Shown here: positions 10,201 to 19,801 of the stretch, piece by piece
Position numbering within the stretch: the stretch's first letter is position 1
Layout: every line of letters starts with the position of its first letter
Assembly: GCA_022844565.1 (NCBI GenBank)
Contig: JALHLK010000020.1
Span: 1 to 64,000, forward strand
Source of the DNA: Saprospiraceae bacterium
Lineage (GTDB): Bacteria; Bacteroidota; Bacteroidia; Chitinophagales; Saprospiraceae
Direction: 5' to 3'
Length of the DNA stretch: 64,000 nt
Position numbers and translations under genes: made by a program
The notes under the pieces: generated by a model
Seen by the model: the letters and a program-made list of their open reading frames with translations, nothing else
Told to the model about the DNA's origin: nothing
Databases searched by the model: none

Positions 10201-11121
10201 ATGGATAAAATTGTAAAAATAGAAACGGTCGCTCAATACAATACAATGCGAGGTGTAAATACATTACATCCTTTAATCACTGTTGTAGATTTATCAAAAG
10301 CACAATCAATGCCAGCCCAAACTTTTAATTTTGGGCTGTATGCAATATTTTTGAAAGAACTAGATTGTGGTGAGTTAAAATATGGTCGAAGGACCTATGA
10401 CTACCAAGAGGGCACAATTGTATTTATAGCTCCTGGTCAAGTTTTGGGGGTACAACCAGGTGTCAAGACTTTTGTACCAAAGGGATTGGCTATATTATTT
10501 CACCCAGACCTTATAAAAGGGACTTCCCTTGGTAAAACCATCCATGATTACACCTTTTTTTCTTATGATGTGAATGAAGCGCTTCACTTATCCGATAAAG
10601 AAAGGATTATAGTTTTAGATTGTATCAATAAAATACAATATGAATTAGAACAATCAATAGACAAACACAGCAAAAAACTTATATCCTCAAATCTAGAACT
10701 GTTTTTTAACTACTGCACCAGATTTTATGACCGCCAATTTATAACGAGAGATCATGTAAATAAAGGTCTTTTAGAAAAATTTGAAGAAGTATTGTCAAAG
10801 TATTTCTCATCAGAATCATCGTTTAACAAGGGATTGCCCTCAGTAGCATTTTGTGCAGATGCTTTACATCTTTCGCCTAATTATTTTGGAGATTTGATTA
10901 AGAAAGAAACAGGTAGGACTGCTCAGGAGTACATCCAAACCAAAGTTATTGACTTAGCTAAAGAAAAAATTCATGATAATAATAAATCCATTAGTGAAAT
11001 AGCATATGAGTTAGGTTTTGCTTACCCACAACATTTTACAAGGTTGTTCAAACAAAAAGTAGGAATTACTCCTATTGAGTACCGAAATTTAAATTATAAT
11101 GTTGAGTTTTTTCAAAACTAA
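10201..11121 (+). CDS. AraC family transcriptional regulator
   Basis: 306 residues from the ATG. The N-terminal half is a cupin-like sensor segment (about 25-170, including RRTYDYQEGTIVFIAPGQV). The C-terminal ~100 residues form the double helix-turn-helix AraC domain, with ALHLSPNYFGDLIKKETGRT as the first HTH and the signature ISEIAYELGFAYPQHFTRLFK as the second. Its placement back-to-back with the aldo/keto reductase suggests that it controls that gene in response to a small molecule or oxidant. The effector is unknown. Confidence 0.9.
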   Translation: MDKIVKIETVAQYNTMRGVNTLHPLITVVDLSKAQSMPAQTFNFGLYAIFLKELDCGELKYGRRTYDYQEGTIVFIAPGQVLGVQPGVKTFVPKGLAILFHPDLIKGTSLGKTIHDYTFFSYDVNEALHLSDKERIIVLDCINKIQYELEQSIDKHSKKLISSNLELFFNYCTRFYDRQFITRDHVNKGLLEKFEEVLSKYFSSESSFNKGLPSVAFCADALHLSPNYFGDLIKKETGRTAQEYIQTKVIDLAKEKIHDNNKSISEIAYELGFAYPQHFTRLFKQKVGITPIEYRNLNYNVEFFQN

Positions 11122-11144
11122 GTCTAGATGAGTTCCTTTTTGAG

Positions 11145-11900
11145 CTAATTTACCATTTTTGCATGAATTTCATTCAACTGTTTGCTCATTTGATTGATTT
11201 TGTCTTCGAGCATGGCATTAAAAGTAGCTTTTGTATCTGAAAAACTGAGGTGGGCATGGTACTGCCAAATCTCATCTATTTCTGTGTAAGGAAGTCCGTA
11301 AGGTAAGTATGTCTCATTATCTGATACAAGTGTCAATCGCTGATCTTTGGCGATGTTTCTAACCCTTTTATAGACGACGCCATCTCTTTTACTGATAATT
11401 ACATACGTTTTATTGTCTTTTACTTGAGAAAGGTCTTCGATATATCTACATATCACAATACTGCCAGATTCTAAAGGCAACATGCTGTCTCCTGATATCT
11501 CAAAACCCCTGTAATGTCCTCTTGGTAAATTAGGAAAATGAATCTTAGGCAATTCTTTGATAAACTCAGGATTGGTATAACTATCTAGGTATCCTGCTTC
11601 TGCTTTTGTATTGACCAACTCAATATTTGATTGATCAGATAGATTCATGGTAACAGCCAAAACCTTCGTCTGATTTTGTCCAGCATTGACGATGGTTTCA
11701 CCGATTTTATTTTTGAGAAGACTATCGATATCAACTTTAAAAACCTTGGATATCTTAATCAATAAATCCAAAGATGGGTGGGTGTTACCTCTTTCATATT
11801 CACCTAAAGTAGATCTAGGAATCATTAATTTTTCTGAAAGATCTTGCTGAGTAAACCCATGAATCTTCCTTAGATGTTTTACATTTTCTATTAAATACAT
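11145..11900 (-). CDS. XRE-family repressor with LexA-like S24 peptidase domain
   Basis: 251 residues from the ATG at 11900. An HTH_3 domain covers residues 4-62 (TQQDLSEKLMIPRSTLGEYERG). The LexA/CI fold follows: a candidate Ala-Gly cleavage site at 102-103 (KAEAGY), nucleophile S139 in GDSMLP and general base K178 in VVYKRV. Such proteins self-cleave on RecA-ssDNA or act as stress repressors. No prophage genes flank it, so it is probably a chromosomal SOS/stress regulator. The TTG at 11924 overlaps a TATTTTTG promoter box on this strand and is rejected as the start. Confidence 0.87.
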   Translation of the reverse strand: MYLIENVKHLRKIHGFTQQDLSEKLMIPRSTLGEYERGNTHPSLDLLIKISKVFKVDIDSLLKNKIGETIVNAGQNQTKVLAVTMNLSDQSNIELVNTKAEAGYLDSYTNPEFIKELPKIHFPNLPRGHYRGFEISGDSMLPLESGSIVICRYIEDLSQVKDNKTYVIISKRDGVVYKRVRNIAKDQRLTLVSDNETYLPYGLPYTEIDEIWQYHAHLSFSDTKATFNAMLEDKINQMSKQLNEIHAKMVN

Positions 11901-11919
11901 AGCAATTAGATACTTTGAA

Positions 11920-11927
11920 TGCAAAAA
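11920..11927 (-). promoter_or_regulatory. -7 box of the S24 repressor gene
   Basis: Read on the minus strand the sequence is TATTTTTG, a TAnnTTTG match about 20 nt before the ATG at 11900. The resulting leader is very short, as is usual in Bacteroidota. Confidence 0.45.
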
Positions 11928-11981
11928 TAACTAAATAATGGACAAATAAAAAACTAATTTAAAGGATTTTTAGCTTTTAAC

Positions 11982-13709
11982 TTATTCTTCTCCTTTTTGA
12001 CCTAAAAATCTCAAATCAGCACCTTTGGGAGCAGTTAACTTGATTCTTTCGATAATCCGAGGTAAGTACATCGTATTATAGCGCAACCTAGTCACATGGT
12101 TAGGTAAAGTAGGATCTCCATTCCAACAATGCTCTGCTCGATCTCCGTATTTTACTTCGCCTCCATAGTGAGGATTTTTGGTTGCATTCAAAATTTCTTC
12201 AGCTAGATATACTGCATTATTCAAGTAGTAATTGTCCATATCTCCACAATACAAATGAATTTTACCTTCCAGGCTTTTGCCCTTCTTAGGCCAATCTCTT
12301 TTGATAATATGGGCCAAATCAAAGTTTTCTTTCCAATATTTTGCTACCTCTTTATTGATATTTCCACTCTCTTTATCCCAGATTCTTTGAGGGTAACCAT
12401 CTTTGTCCATTGGTGAGTAGGTTGCTTCCCATATATCCCATTGCTGACCTGATCTACTTTTTGACCCCAAAGCAAGTTCATACATATTTGCACTTTTCAA
12501 GGAGGTGGATATATGCCCAAGATAATCTCTTTTTCCAGGTCTTTCTACCGTGGAGTAAGGACCTTTTTTTACATAGGCATTTTCATCTTCATAAATATTC
12601 ACTACTGTAAAGGCTCTAAAATCTATCGGATCAGGACATGCAGCAAAGCAGCCATTGTACTCTTCAGGATAAAATAATTGCGCTGCCAAAGCTTCCCAAC
12701 CACCCGTTGAGCCACCATACAAAAATCTACCCCAACCGGCTCCAATACCTCTAAACTGCTGCTCGATATACGGTATCAATTCAAAAGTTATGGCATCTCC
12801 ATATGGCCCCTGACAAGCAGAATTTACCGCATAACTGTCATCGTAATACGGTGTTGGATGCTGAATTTCTACAACCAAATATCTTGGAAATGTATCACTC
12901 ACCCATTTTTTATAAAAATTATACGCTTCTTGCTTTTGAAACTTGTTGTACCCATATACTTTAAACCTTTCGGAATAGTCCTTAGTATCCATATCTGCGG
13001 GTGGAGGCTCGGTACTAAATCCTCCAAAATCTGATGGAAAATGACCATGATAAATCAACAGTGGATATTTCATATCATTTTCTTTTTCAAAATTGTGGGG
13101 TATTAACACATGCGCTCCTAAGTATACATCTTTGCCCCAAAAATCACTGAGCAACTTACTTCTCATTTTTATATGCTTGACATATCGGGTATCTTGTGGC
13201 TCCTCAATGGCAGGGATCTCCATATCCAACGACAAGCTAATCACCCGCGGTTTTTTAGGCTCAATATATATCTTTTGTGTAGTTGAATAAATATTGCCCG
13301 GTTTTCTATTCCATTGTTGTCCCTCACCTTTATCTGGTGGTAATTGCACCACATGACCTGTTGACAAATTAAAAGTCTCATAAATGTTTAAAAATGCCTG
13401 GACATAGTACCACCCCTCCTCCAATTGGTCAAACTTTTGGCTCGGATACCCATGATATGGAGTAGAAGAAGGAAATAACTTGGTCGTACTTGGTCCCCAC
13501 TTATTTACATCCATACCAAAGACCTGCTGAGATTGATAATCGTCTCTAATACTAAATCTCGGCTCCGGCTTTTCTTCTTTCGAAAGCAAAATCAAAAGTC
13601 TACCATCCAATGGCTTACCCGATTTATGCATTACTTCAAACTTAAATGCTGCCTGCGATTGCAAAGCAATTGCGGCTGTCAGAAATAGTAAAACAAATAA
13701 ATTTTTCAT
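11982..13709 (-). CDS. Secreted alpha/beta hydrolase (esterase-like)
   Basis: 575 residues from the ATG at 13709. A signal peptide (about 1-20, ending ALQSQA) precedes a beta-sandwich-like N-terminal part (about 20-165) and an esterase D-like alpha/beta hydrolase domain (about 185-560). The nucleophile elbow is YGGSTGGW with S334; a late His in RAEHCWNG could complete the triad. Whole-length relatives are annotated only as putative esterases. The in-frame TTG two codons upstream has no support. It lies alone between the repressor and a repeat-rich spacer. The substrate is unknown. Confidence 0.75.
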   Translation of the reverse strand: MKNLFVLLFLTAAIALQSQAAFKFEVMHKSGKPLDGRLLILLSKEEKPEPRFSIRDDYQSQQVFGMDVNKWGPSTTKLFPSSTPYHGYPSQKFDQLEEGWYYVQAFLNIYETFNLSTGHVVQLPPDKGEGQQWNRKPGNIYSTTQKIYIEPKKPRVISLSLDMEIPAIEEPQDTRYVKHIKMRSKLLSDFWGKDVYLGAHVLIPHNFEKENDMKYPLLIYHGHFPSDFGGFSTEPPPADMDTKDYSERFKVYGYNKFQKQEAYNFYKKWVSDTFPRYLVVEIQHPTPYYDDSYAVNSACQGPYGDAITFELIPYIEQQFRGIGAGWGRFLYGGSTGGWEALAAQLFYPEEYNGCFAACPDPIDFRAFTVVNIYEDENAYVKKGPYSTVERPGKRDYLGHISTSLKSANMYELALGSKSRSGQQWDIWEATYSPMDKDGYPQRIWDKESGNINKEVAKYWKENFDLAHIIKRDWPKKGKSLEGKIHLYCGDMDNYYLNNAVYLAEEILNATKNPHYGGEVKYGDRAEHCWNGDPTLPNHVTRLRYNTMYLPRIIERIKLTAPKGADLRFLGQKGEE

Positions 13710-13782
13710 GATCAAATGTTGTATGTGGGGTAAATATAATCAACCCTTTTAAAAGATTGATAGAATTTTTAGTTAAAATGAA

Positions 13783-13937
13783 TCTTTGGCTGTTGGTCTT
13801 TTGTTGTTTGTCTTTGGCAGTTGGTCTTTGGTCTTTAGGTTTTGGTCTTTGGCTATAGGTCTTTAGCAAATGTAAGAGGGTCTTTGGCTGTTGGTCTTTT
13901 GCTGTTGGTCTTTGGCAGTTGGTCTTTGGTCTTTGGC
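13783..13937. repeat. Degenerate minisatellite of TTGGTCTTTGGC-like units
   Basis: The 365-nt spacer 13710-14074 contains a low-complexity tract built from tctttggctgttggtc-type units. A ~54-bp composite unit occurs twice (13783-13836 and 13881-13934) with about two mismatches, linked by further degenerate units. It encodes nothing convincing. Such slippage-prone tracts may affect the downstream NifU promoter spacing, but this is speculation. Confidence 0.8.
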
Positions 13938-14038
13938 GAGATGAATACAATTTCAACATTGCACCATTTGAACATTGCATCATTTGAAAATTTGAACATT
14001 CCCCAAAACATTTTCCCCCATAAATCATTAAATATTCG

Positions 14039-14046
14039 TACTTTCG
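14039..14046 (+). promoter_or_regulatory. Probable -7 box of the nfu gene
   Basis: TACTTTCG, one mismatch from TAnnTTTG, placed 28 nt before the ATG at 14075. Confidence 0.35.
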
Positions 14047-14074
14047 CGTCACAAAACAATAATTGTAGTAAAAA

Positions 14075-14689
14075 ATGGAACAAACAGTAGCTAAAAGCCC
14101 TATCATGTTATACACAGAGCAGACTCCCAATCCTGAGACGCTCAAATTTGTTACAAATAAAATGTTGTACAGAGGTACTGCAGACTTCAAAGAAGCGGAG
14201 ACAGCAGAAGAGTGGTCGCCTCTAGCGGCGGCTTTATATTCTTTCCCTTATACCAAAGGAGTGTACATATCTAGCAATTTTGTTACCATCACCAAAGAGT
14301 TTACTTACAATTGGACAGACATCATGCTGCCCCTCAAAGAATTTATAAAAAATCACATCAGTGAGGAGAAAGGCATTGTCCTAGAAGGATATGAAGCCGT
14401 ACAGAAAGAGCAACAAACCAAAGCCCTTGAAGCCATGTCTTACAGTGGCAACGAAGCTGAAATCGTGATCAAAATCAAAGAACTCATCGATGCACACGTC
14501 AAACCAGCCGTAGAAATGGACGGTGGCAACATCGAATTCAAATCTTTTGACAATGGTGTCGTAACCGTAATCCTACAAGGTGCGTGTAGCGGCTGCCCAT
14601 CTTCCACCATCACGCTTAAGTCGGGTATCGAAGGTATGTTGAAGAGGATGATACCGGAGGTGACGGAGGTAGTGGCGGAGATGGATTAG
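14075..14689 (+). CDS. NifU-family Fe-S cluster scaffold protein
   Basis: 204 residues in two parts: an Nfu N-terminal domain (about 12-98, starting YTEQTPNPETLKF) and a NifU-like C-terminal domain (about 125-204) with the cluster-ligating pair C171-S-G-C174 and the usual DGGNIEF before it. Nfu proteins carry and deliver [4Fe-4S] or [2Fe-2S] clusters to apo-proteins in the cytoplasm. Length and domain order match the Bacteroidota Nfu. It has its own promoter-like box, and a small unidentified gene follows 13 nt after it. Confidence 0.92.
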   Translation: MEQTVAKSPIMLYTEQTPNPETLKFVTNKMLYRGTADFKEAETAEEWSPLAAALYSFPYTKGVYISSNFVTITKEFTYNWTDIMLPLKEFIKNHISEEKGIVLEGYEAVQKEQQTKALEAMSYSGNEAEIVIKIKELIDAHVKPAVEMDGGNIEFKSFDNGVVTVILQGACSGCPSSTITLKSGIEGMLKRMIPEVTEVVAEMD

Positions 14690-14702
14690 GGATTAATAAT
14701 CC

Positions 14703-14918
14703 ATGGAAGAAAAATACAAAAATATTACTCGTGAAGAATTCATGAACTTTTTCAGAGATGATGAAAAATTAAACGAACTTACTGTTGATGATAGGGTCGA
14801 AATTTTTCAATCGATTTTGGTTGGGAGTAGTGATATAACAAAAGAGCTTCTAGACGGTTTACTTAGTGACTATTGTGCTGATAGGTTAGAGGTGAGTGAG
14901 AAAGCAATTACAAATTAA
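14703..14918 (+). CDS. Small acidic hypothetical protein (71 aa)
   Basis: I do not recognise it. The 71 residues are acidic and predicted helical (MEEKYKNITREEFMNFF...), with no signal or membrane segment and two Cys-poor helices. It starts 13 nt after the nfu stop, and 124 nt before the helicase start chosen here. It could be co-transcribed with either gene. Good coding character and a clean ATG support it as real. Confidence 0.6.
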   Translation: MEEKYKNITREEFMNFFRDDEKLNELTVDDRVEIFQSILVGSSDITKELLDGLLSDYCADRLEVSEKAITN

Positions 14919-15042
14919 ATCCTCGTTGTTTTACAAAAAATAGAAGCGTACACACTTATTTTGAGGGTTTTTTGGGTAATCAATGCTAAATAATCGTTAC
15001 ATTTACATTGGAACTTATCTAACTAGAAAATTTATAGGTAAT

Positions 15043-18000
15043 ATGGTTTTGGGAATATATGAAGACTTAATTACTCAATTAATATCAAAAAAACTATCCG
15101 AGCTTGACAATGAAAAATATTACATCAATAAATCAATAGTTGATAAAGAAGAAGCTGCAAATATTCTTTCAAGACATTTATCTTCTAAAATAAAGTTAGC
15201 TTTAAATACTTTAAAAGGAGACGACCAAGTTGATCGTCAAATTGAAATTGCAAATAAAATTATTCATTTTTTAGGGCAAGAAATTAAAGATGAAGACTTT
15301 AATGATGACTTAATTGCAAAAGAAGGGGAGATATTAAAAGCGGTTTTTACTAAGATTGATGCTCATTTTTCAGATCTCAAATCGTATTTGAAAGAAATTA
15401 CACCTTACACGAGGTTAACGCACAGTGAATTGTTTACTGGAGGCAATACAGGCTTATCTTTAGAAAGTGAATTAAGAAAGGAAATTTTATCATCAAATAA
15501 AATAGACTTACTTGTTTCTTTTATCAAGTTTAAAGGAATAATAATTTTAGAAAAAGAACTCAGGGAATTTACAAATAGAGGAGGAAAGTTAAGAGTAATT
15601 ACCACTACTTATATGGGGGCCTCTGATTATAAAGCAATTCAATTGTTATCTGAATTTGAAAATACTGAAGTCAAAATATCCTATAATACAGGTAACGAAA
15701 GATTACATGCCAAAGCATATTTGTTTTTTAGAAATAGTGGTTTTCATACTGGATATATTGGTTCTTCAAATTTTTCTCGATCAGCTTTAACTGATGGATT
15801 GGAATGGAATTTGAAAATTACGACAAAGGAAGTCAGTCACATAATTGATAAATTTCAAAAGACATTTGATGCGTATTGGTTAAGTGATGAGTTTGAAACG
15901 TTTGATTTATTTAAACACAAAGAGAAATTAATCAATGCATTAAAACAAGGAAAATTTTCTAAAGAATACCTGCCTAGTACGTCATTTTTTGACATAAAAC
16001 CATTCCCTTATCAAAACGAAATTTTAGAAAAGTTAGATGTAGAAAGAGTAGTACACCATAGATACAAAAATTTATTAGTAGCTGCAACAGGAACAGGAAA
16101 AACAGTTATTTCTGCTTTTGATTATAAACGATTTAAAATAGAAAATAAATCAGCAAAATTATTATTCTTGGCTCATAGAAAAGAAATCTTGACTCAATCA
16201 ATGTCAAAATTTCAAGGTATTTTAAGAGATAATAACTTTGGCGAATTGTGGGTTGATGGTTTAGTACCAAATAATTTTGAGCATGTATTTGCATCAGTTC
16301 AATCAATTAATAATCAAATAAACAATTTACATTTAAGTCCTGAATATTATGATTATATAATAATTGATGAATGCCATCATCAGGCAGCAAATAGTTACAG
16401 ATCTATTTTAAAATATTTCAAGCCAAAAATCCTACTAGGTCTTACTGCAACACCGGAGCGAATGGATGGTGGCGATATTCTTGAAGATTTTTGTTATAAA
16501 ATTGCAGCAGAAATAAGATTACCTGAGGCTTTAAATAGAAAGTTGCTTTGTCCTTTTCAATACTTTGGAATAACAGACAGCATTGATTTGTCAAATGTGG
16601 GGTGGGAACGGGGTAAATATGTTGCTAGCGAATTATCAAATCTATACACTGCCAATGATAGAAGAATAAATGAAATAATTTATAGCTTAGATAAATACAC
16701 CAAAGATTCTAAAGATTTAAGAGCAATTGGGTTTTGTGTTTCTATGGAGCATGCAAAATATATGGCTGAAAAGTTTTTGCTAGCTGGATTTAATGCAGAC
16801 TATTTAACAAGTGTAAATTCCCAAAATAGAGATTTAGTTAGAAAGAAGTTAATTAATAAGGAAATCAATTATTTATTTGTTGTAGATATTTTTAATGAAG
16901 GTGTTGATATACCAGAAATCGATACTGTCTTATTTTTAAGACCAACTGAAAGTCTTACAGTTTTCCTTCAACAATTAGGAAGGGGCTTACGATTAGCAGA
17001 AGGTAAAGATAGTCTTGCTGTATTAGATTTTGTAGGTAACTCAAGACCTGAGTACAATTTTGAAAATAAATTTAGGGCATTAATAGGTAAAACAACAACA
17101 ACTGTACGAAGAGAAATTGAAGATAATTTTCCTCATTTGCCCCTTGGTTGTTCAATTGTTTTAGAACAAAAAGCAAAAGAAAGTATATTAAGTAATATTA
17201 TTAATGCCACTACTTTAAATAGAAATCAAATTATTCAAAAAATAAAAAACTTTCAACATCAGACTACATTGCCTTTAACCTTAAAAAACTTTATTGAGTT
17301 TTACAACATTCCAATTCAAACAATTTATAAAAAAGATAGTTGGAAGAGGTTGTGTCAATTAGCTGGAGTAATCAATGATTTTGATGATAGAAATGAAAAA
17401 AGTATTGTTTCAGCAATCTGCAATAAATGGCTTTCATCAAATTCCCTAAGTTACTTTAGTTTTATAGTAAAGATTGCAAAAAAAAGATTTCAAGTTAAAA
17501 TCTCAGAATTTCACGAAGTTGAAAAAAGTATGTTACTAATGCTCCATTATGATGTTTGGCAAAAAGCAGGAGGTTTTAATTCATTGCAAGAAAGCATAAT
17601 TGAAATAGGCAAAAATAAAATTCTTGTTGACGAAATAATAGAGGTAATAGAAATATTAATTGACAAAATTGATTTTAAGGAAATTGATATAAAGTTACCA
17701 TATTCACAGCCTTTAAAAATACATGCAAGATACACGAGAGATCAAATTTTAGCAGCATTCAAATTAAGTTCATTTGAAAAAAAATCTCCCAGTAGAGAAG
17801 GTGTTGCAGAAAACCAAGATTTACTAACTGAATTACTTTTTATAAACTTAATAAAATCAGAAGAAAAATTTTCACCAACAACAATGTACGATGATTATGC
17901 CGTCAATGAATTTTTGTTCCATTGGCAAAGTCAAAACTCTGCGAGACCTGATTCCGGAAAGGGATTGTCTTACATACATCATCAAGAGAATAAAAAAATA

Positions 18001-18183
18001 ATTTTACTTTTTGTAAGAGAAAAGGCTAATGACGAAAATGGTAATACAATGGGCTATGTTTTCATAGGAGAAGGTAAACTGAAAGATTACTATGGTTCAA
18101 AACCTATGAGTATAAATTGGGAACTAAATGAACCTATGCCTCATTATTTGTATAAGGATTCCGCAAAGCTTGCAATAAGTTAA
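15043..18183 (+). CDS. PLD-nuclease / DEAD-box helicase fusion with DUF3427
   Basis: 1046 residues from the ATG at 15043. This start fits the family's MxxGIYEDLI beginning better than the ATG 60 nt upstream at 14983. A phospholipase-D-like nuclease domain covers about 135-285, with H222-x-K224 and SSNFSRSAL around 241. An SF2 helicase follows: Walker A ATGTGKT 348-354, DECH box 442-445, LTATPER, and motif VI QQLGRGLR at 643-650. The C-terminal ~180 residues fit DUF3427. Proteins of this build are found in restriction or defence loci and may act alone on foreign or damaged DNA. The gene looks AT-richer than its neighbours and sits in an accessory segment, which suggests horizontal gain. Confidence 0.87.
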   Translation: MVLGIYEDLITQLISKKLSELDNEKYYINKSIVDKEEAANILSRHLSSKIKLALNTLKGDDQVDRQIEIANKIIHFLGQEIKDEDFNDDLIAKEGEILKAVFTKIDAHFSDLKSYLKEITPYTRLTHSELFTGGNTGLSLESELRKEILSSNKIDLLVSFIKFKGIIILEKELREFTNRGGKLRVITTTYMGASDYKAIQLLSEFENTEVKISYNTGNERLHAKAYLFFRNSGFHTGYIGSSNFSRSALTDGLEWNLKITTKEVSHIIDKFQKTFDAYWLSDEFETFDLFKHKEKLINALKQGKFSKEYLPSTSFFDIKPFPYQNEILEKLDVERVVHHRYKNLLVAATGTGKTVISAFDYKRFKIENKSAKLLFLAHRKEILTQSMSKFQGILRDNNFGELWVDGLVPNNFEHVFASVQSINNQINNLHLSPEYYDYIIIDECHHQAANSYRSILKYFKPKILLGLTATPERMDGGDILEDFCYKIAAEIRLPEALNRKLLCPFQYFGITDSIDLSNVGWERGKYVASELSNLYTANDRRINEIIYSLDKYTKDSKDLRAIGFCVSMEHAKYMAEKFLLAGFNADYLTSVNSQNRDLVRKKLINKEINYLFVVDIFNEGVDIPEIDTVLFLRPTESLTVFLQQLGRGLRLAEGKDSLAVLDFVGNSRPEYNFENKFRALIGKTTTTVRREIEDNFPHLPLGCSIVLEQKAKESILSNIINATTLNRNQIIQKIKNFQHQTTLPLTLKNFIEFYNIPIQTIYKKDSWKRLCQLAGVINDFDDRNEKSIVSAICNKWLSSNSLSYFSFIVKIAKKRFQVKISEFHEVEKSMLLMLHYDVWQKAGGFNSLQESIIEIGKNKILVDEIIEVIEILIDKIDFKEIDIKLPYSQPLKIHARYTRDQILAAFKLSSFEKKSPSREGVAENQDLLTELLFINLIKSEEKFSPTTMYDDYAVNEFLFHWQSQNSARPDSGKGLSYIHHQENKKIILLFVREKANDENGNTMGYVFIGEGKLKDYYGSKPMSINWELNEPMPHYLYKDSAKLAIS

Positions 18184-18257
18184 TAGTTAAAAAAAACAAT
18201 ATTTTTTTTTACAATAATAGACTCTTAAATTTTTTTTATCATAAGCATCCTTTTTAT

Positions 18258-18264
18258 ATTGCCC
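18258..18264 (-). promoter_or_regulatory. Isolated GGGCAAT heptamer
   Basis: ATTGCCC on the plus strand. It is one more copy of the heptamer that recurs in the adjacent 138-bp repeat, 29 nt outside its left edge. Confidence 0.35.
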
Positions 18265-18292
18265 ACAACCCTCTTAGCCTTTACTACTCAAT

Positions 18293-18430
18293 AAAATAAT
18301 AAGGCAAAAAAAGGCCGAATAGGGCAATTCCCATTGCCCTATTACCATCCATATTTTCATAATACACTGATATATAATACATTAATTCAAGCATCTATAT
18401 CAAATAAAAGGGCAATAAAAGGGCAATTTT
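18293..18430 (+). repeat. 138-bp direct repeat, upstream copy
   Basis: It aligns without gaps to 19795-19932 (offset 1502), with about 11 mismatches in 138 by eye, or about 92% identity. It contains four GGGCAAT heptamers: an inverted pair (18322-18328 and 18333-18339, a hairpin with TCCC-type loop) and a direct pair (18410-18416 and 18421-18427). It ends 45 nt before the AlbA_2 gene start and 14 nt before its -7 box. It may be the gene's operator region; see the findings. Confidence 0.9.
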
Positions 18431-18444
18431 ATTAAAATATTGCT

Positions 18445-18452
18445 TATCTTTG
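18445..18452 (+). promoter_or_regulatory. -7 box of the AlbA_2 gene
   Basis: TATCTTTG, a perfect TAnnTTTG, 23 nt before the ATG at 18476. The last GGGCAAT heptamer lies where the -33 region should be, so a protein bound there would interfere with, or assist, RNA polymerase. Confidence 0.6.
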
Positions 18453-18475
18453 CCTATAATTATCAATAGCATCAC

Positions 18476-19801
18476 ATGGCAGAGTCACAAAATATCGAAT
18501 ACAAAAGCTCTTGGAGAGATGAATACATCAAATGGATTTGTGGATTTGCAAATGCATCGGGTGGTGTGATCTATATTGGAATAGATGATGATGGAGAAGT
18601 GGTAGGATTAGAGGATTCTAAAAGACTTATGGAGGATATTCCTAATAAAATTCGGGATATACTAGGAATAATTGTAGATGTGGATCTACAAAACAAAGAT
18701 GGTAAAGATTTTATCAAAATCACTGTAGATAGTCATCCGTATCCTGTAAGTTATAAAGGACAATATCACTTCAGAAGCGGAAGTACCAAACAAGAGTTGA
18801 AAGGAACGGCTCTTGATAAATTCCTTCTGAATAAATCGGGTAAAAAATGGGATGGAGTTCCGATACCATATATCTCGATCACGGATCTAAAAAAAGATAC
18901 ATTAGAGTTTTTTAAAAATAAAGCTTCGCTAAGCCAAAGAGGCAATGAGTCAGTACTTACCGACTCAGACGAGATGTTATTGGAGAATCTGCACTTGATA
19001 GAAAATGGCTTTTTAAAGAGGGCAGCAATATTGTTATTCCATCCCGATCCTCAGAAGATCATCAACGGCAGTTTTATCAAGATTGGTTTTTTTAAATCGG
19101 ATGATGATCTTATATATCAAGATGTTATCGACGGTAATCTTTTTGAACAAGTGGAGCAAACCATGAAGTTGTTGTATAGCAAATATTTCAAAGCTTTGAT
19201 CAGGTATGATAAATTGCAAAGAATAGAAGAATATGAATACCCTTATGCCGCAGTCAGAGAAGCGCTTCTTAATGCTATTGCCCATAAGGATTACGCAGGA
19301 TATACGCCCATCCAAATCAGTGTGTATGAAGATTATTTTATGATATGGAATGAGGGTCTATTGCCCGAAAGGTGGACCGTAGATAATCTTTTGGTCAAAC
19401 ATCCATCTATACCATTTAATCCTGATATTGCAAATGCGTTTTTTAGGAGTGGATATATAGAATCATGGGGCCGAGGTACACTCAAAATAATTAAGGAATG
19501 CGAAGCATATCAATTGCCTGTCCCAAAATTTAAGTATGATATGTCAGGATTTTTTGTAAGGTTTAATAAATATAAATATGATTCAAATGGTCTTATGCAA
19601 CTTGGTCTCAATGACCGACAAATAGACTGCATCCTCGACATGATGAAAAATCGAATAAAAATGACCAATCAACTATATCAAACCAAATTTGCTATTTCTA
19701 AACGCACAGCAGGAAATGATCTAAAACAATTGGTCGACGATTTTTCCCTTCTCACCAAATCAAATACCAAAGGCCCGGGTCTTTTCTATTCTCTAAAATA
19801 A
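18476..19801 (+). CDS. AlbA_2 (Schlafen-like) / RecG C-terminal-type ATP-binding regulator
   Basis: A 441-residue protein of a widespread family often named putative DNA-binding protein. The AlbA_2 domain is at about 3-120 (NIEYKSSW, GFANASGGVIYIGIDDDGEVVG, YHFRSGSTKQEL). A GHKL ATPase-like segment of the RecG-C-terminal type follows at about 245-350 (AVREALLNAIAHKDY, then RSGYIESWGRGTLKI). The last ~70 residues look like a winged helix (LNDRQIDCILDMM ... ISKRTAGNDLKQL). Members are thought to be transcription regulators or nucleic-acid processing enzymes; this one's targets are unknown. The gene is bracketed by 138-bp direct repeats, the second starting within its final codons. It stands alone in an accessory segment. 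Confidence 0.85.
   Translation: MAESQNIEYKSSWRDEYIKWICGFANASGGVIYIGIDDDGEVVGLEDSKRLMEDIPNKIRDILGIIVDVDLQNKDGKDFIKITVDSHPYPVSYKGQYHFRSGSTKQELKGTALDKFLLNKSGKKWDGVPIPYISITDLKKDTLEFFKNKASLSQRGNESVLTDSDEMLLENLHLIENGFLKRAAILLFHPDPQKIINGSFIKIGFFKSDDDLIYQDVIDGNLFEQVEQTMKLLYSKYFKALIRYDKLQRIEEYEYPYAAVREALLNAIAHKDYAGYTPIQISVYEDYFMIWNEGLLPERWTVDNLLVKHPSIPFNPDIANAFFRSGYIESWGRGTLKIIKECEAYQLPVPKFKYDMSGFFVRFNKYKYDSNGLMQLGLNDRQIDCILDMMKNRIKMTNQLYQTKFAISKRTAGNDLKQLVDDFSLLTKSNTKGPGLFYSLK

Noticed and set aside
11145-11900. Prophage repressor
   Set aside because: No phage structural, integrase or lysis genes lie on either side; S24 regulators of this type also occur as chromosomal genes.
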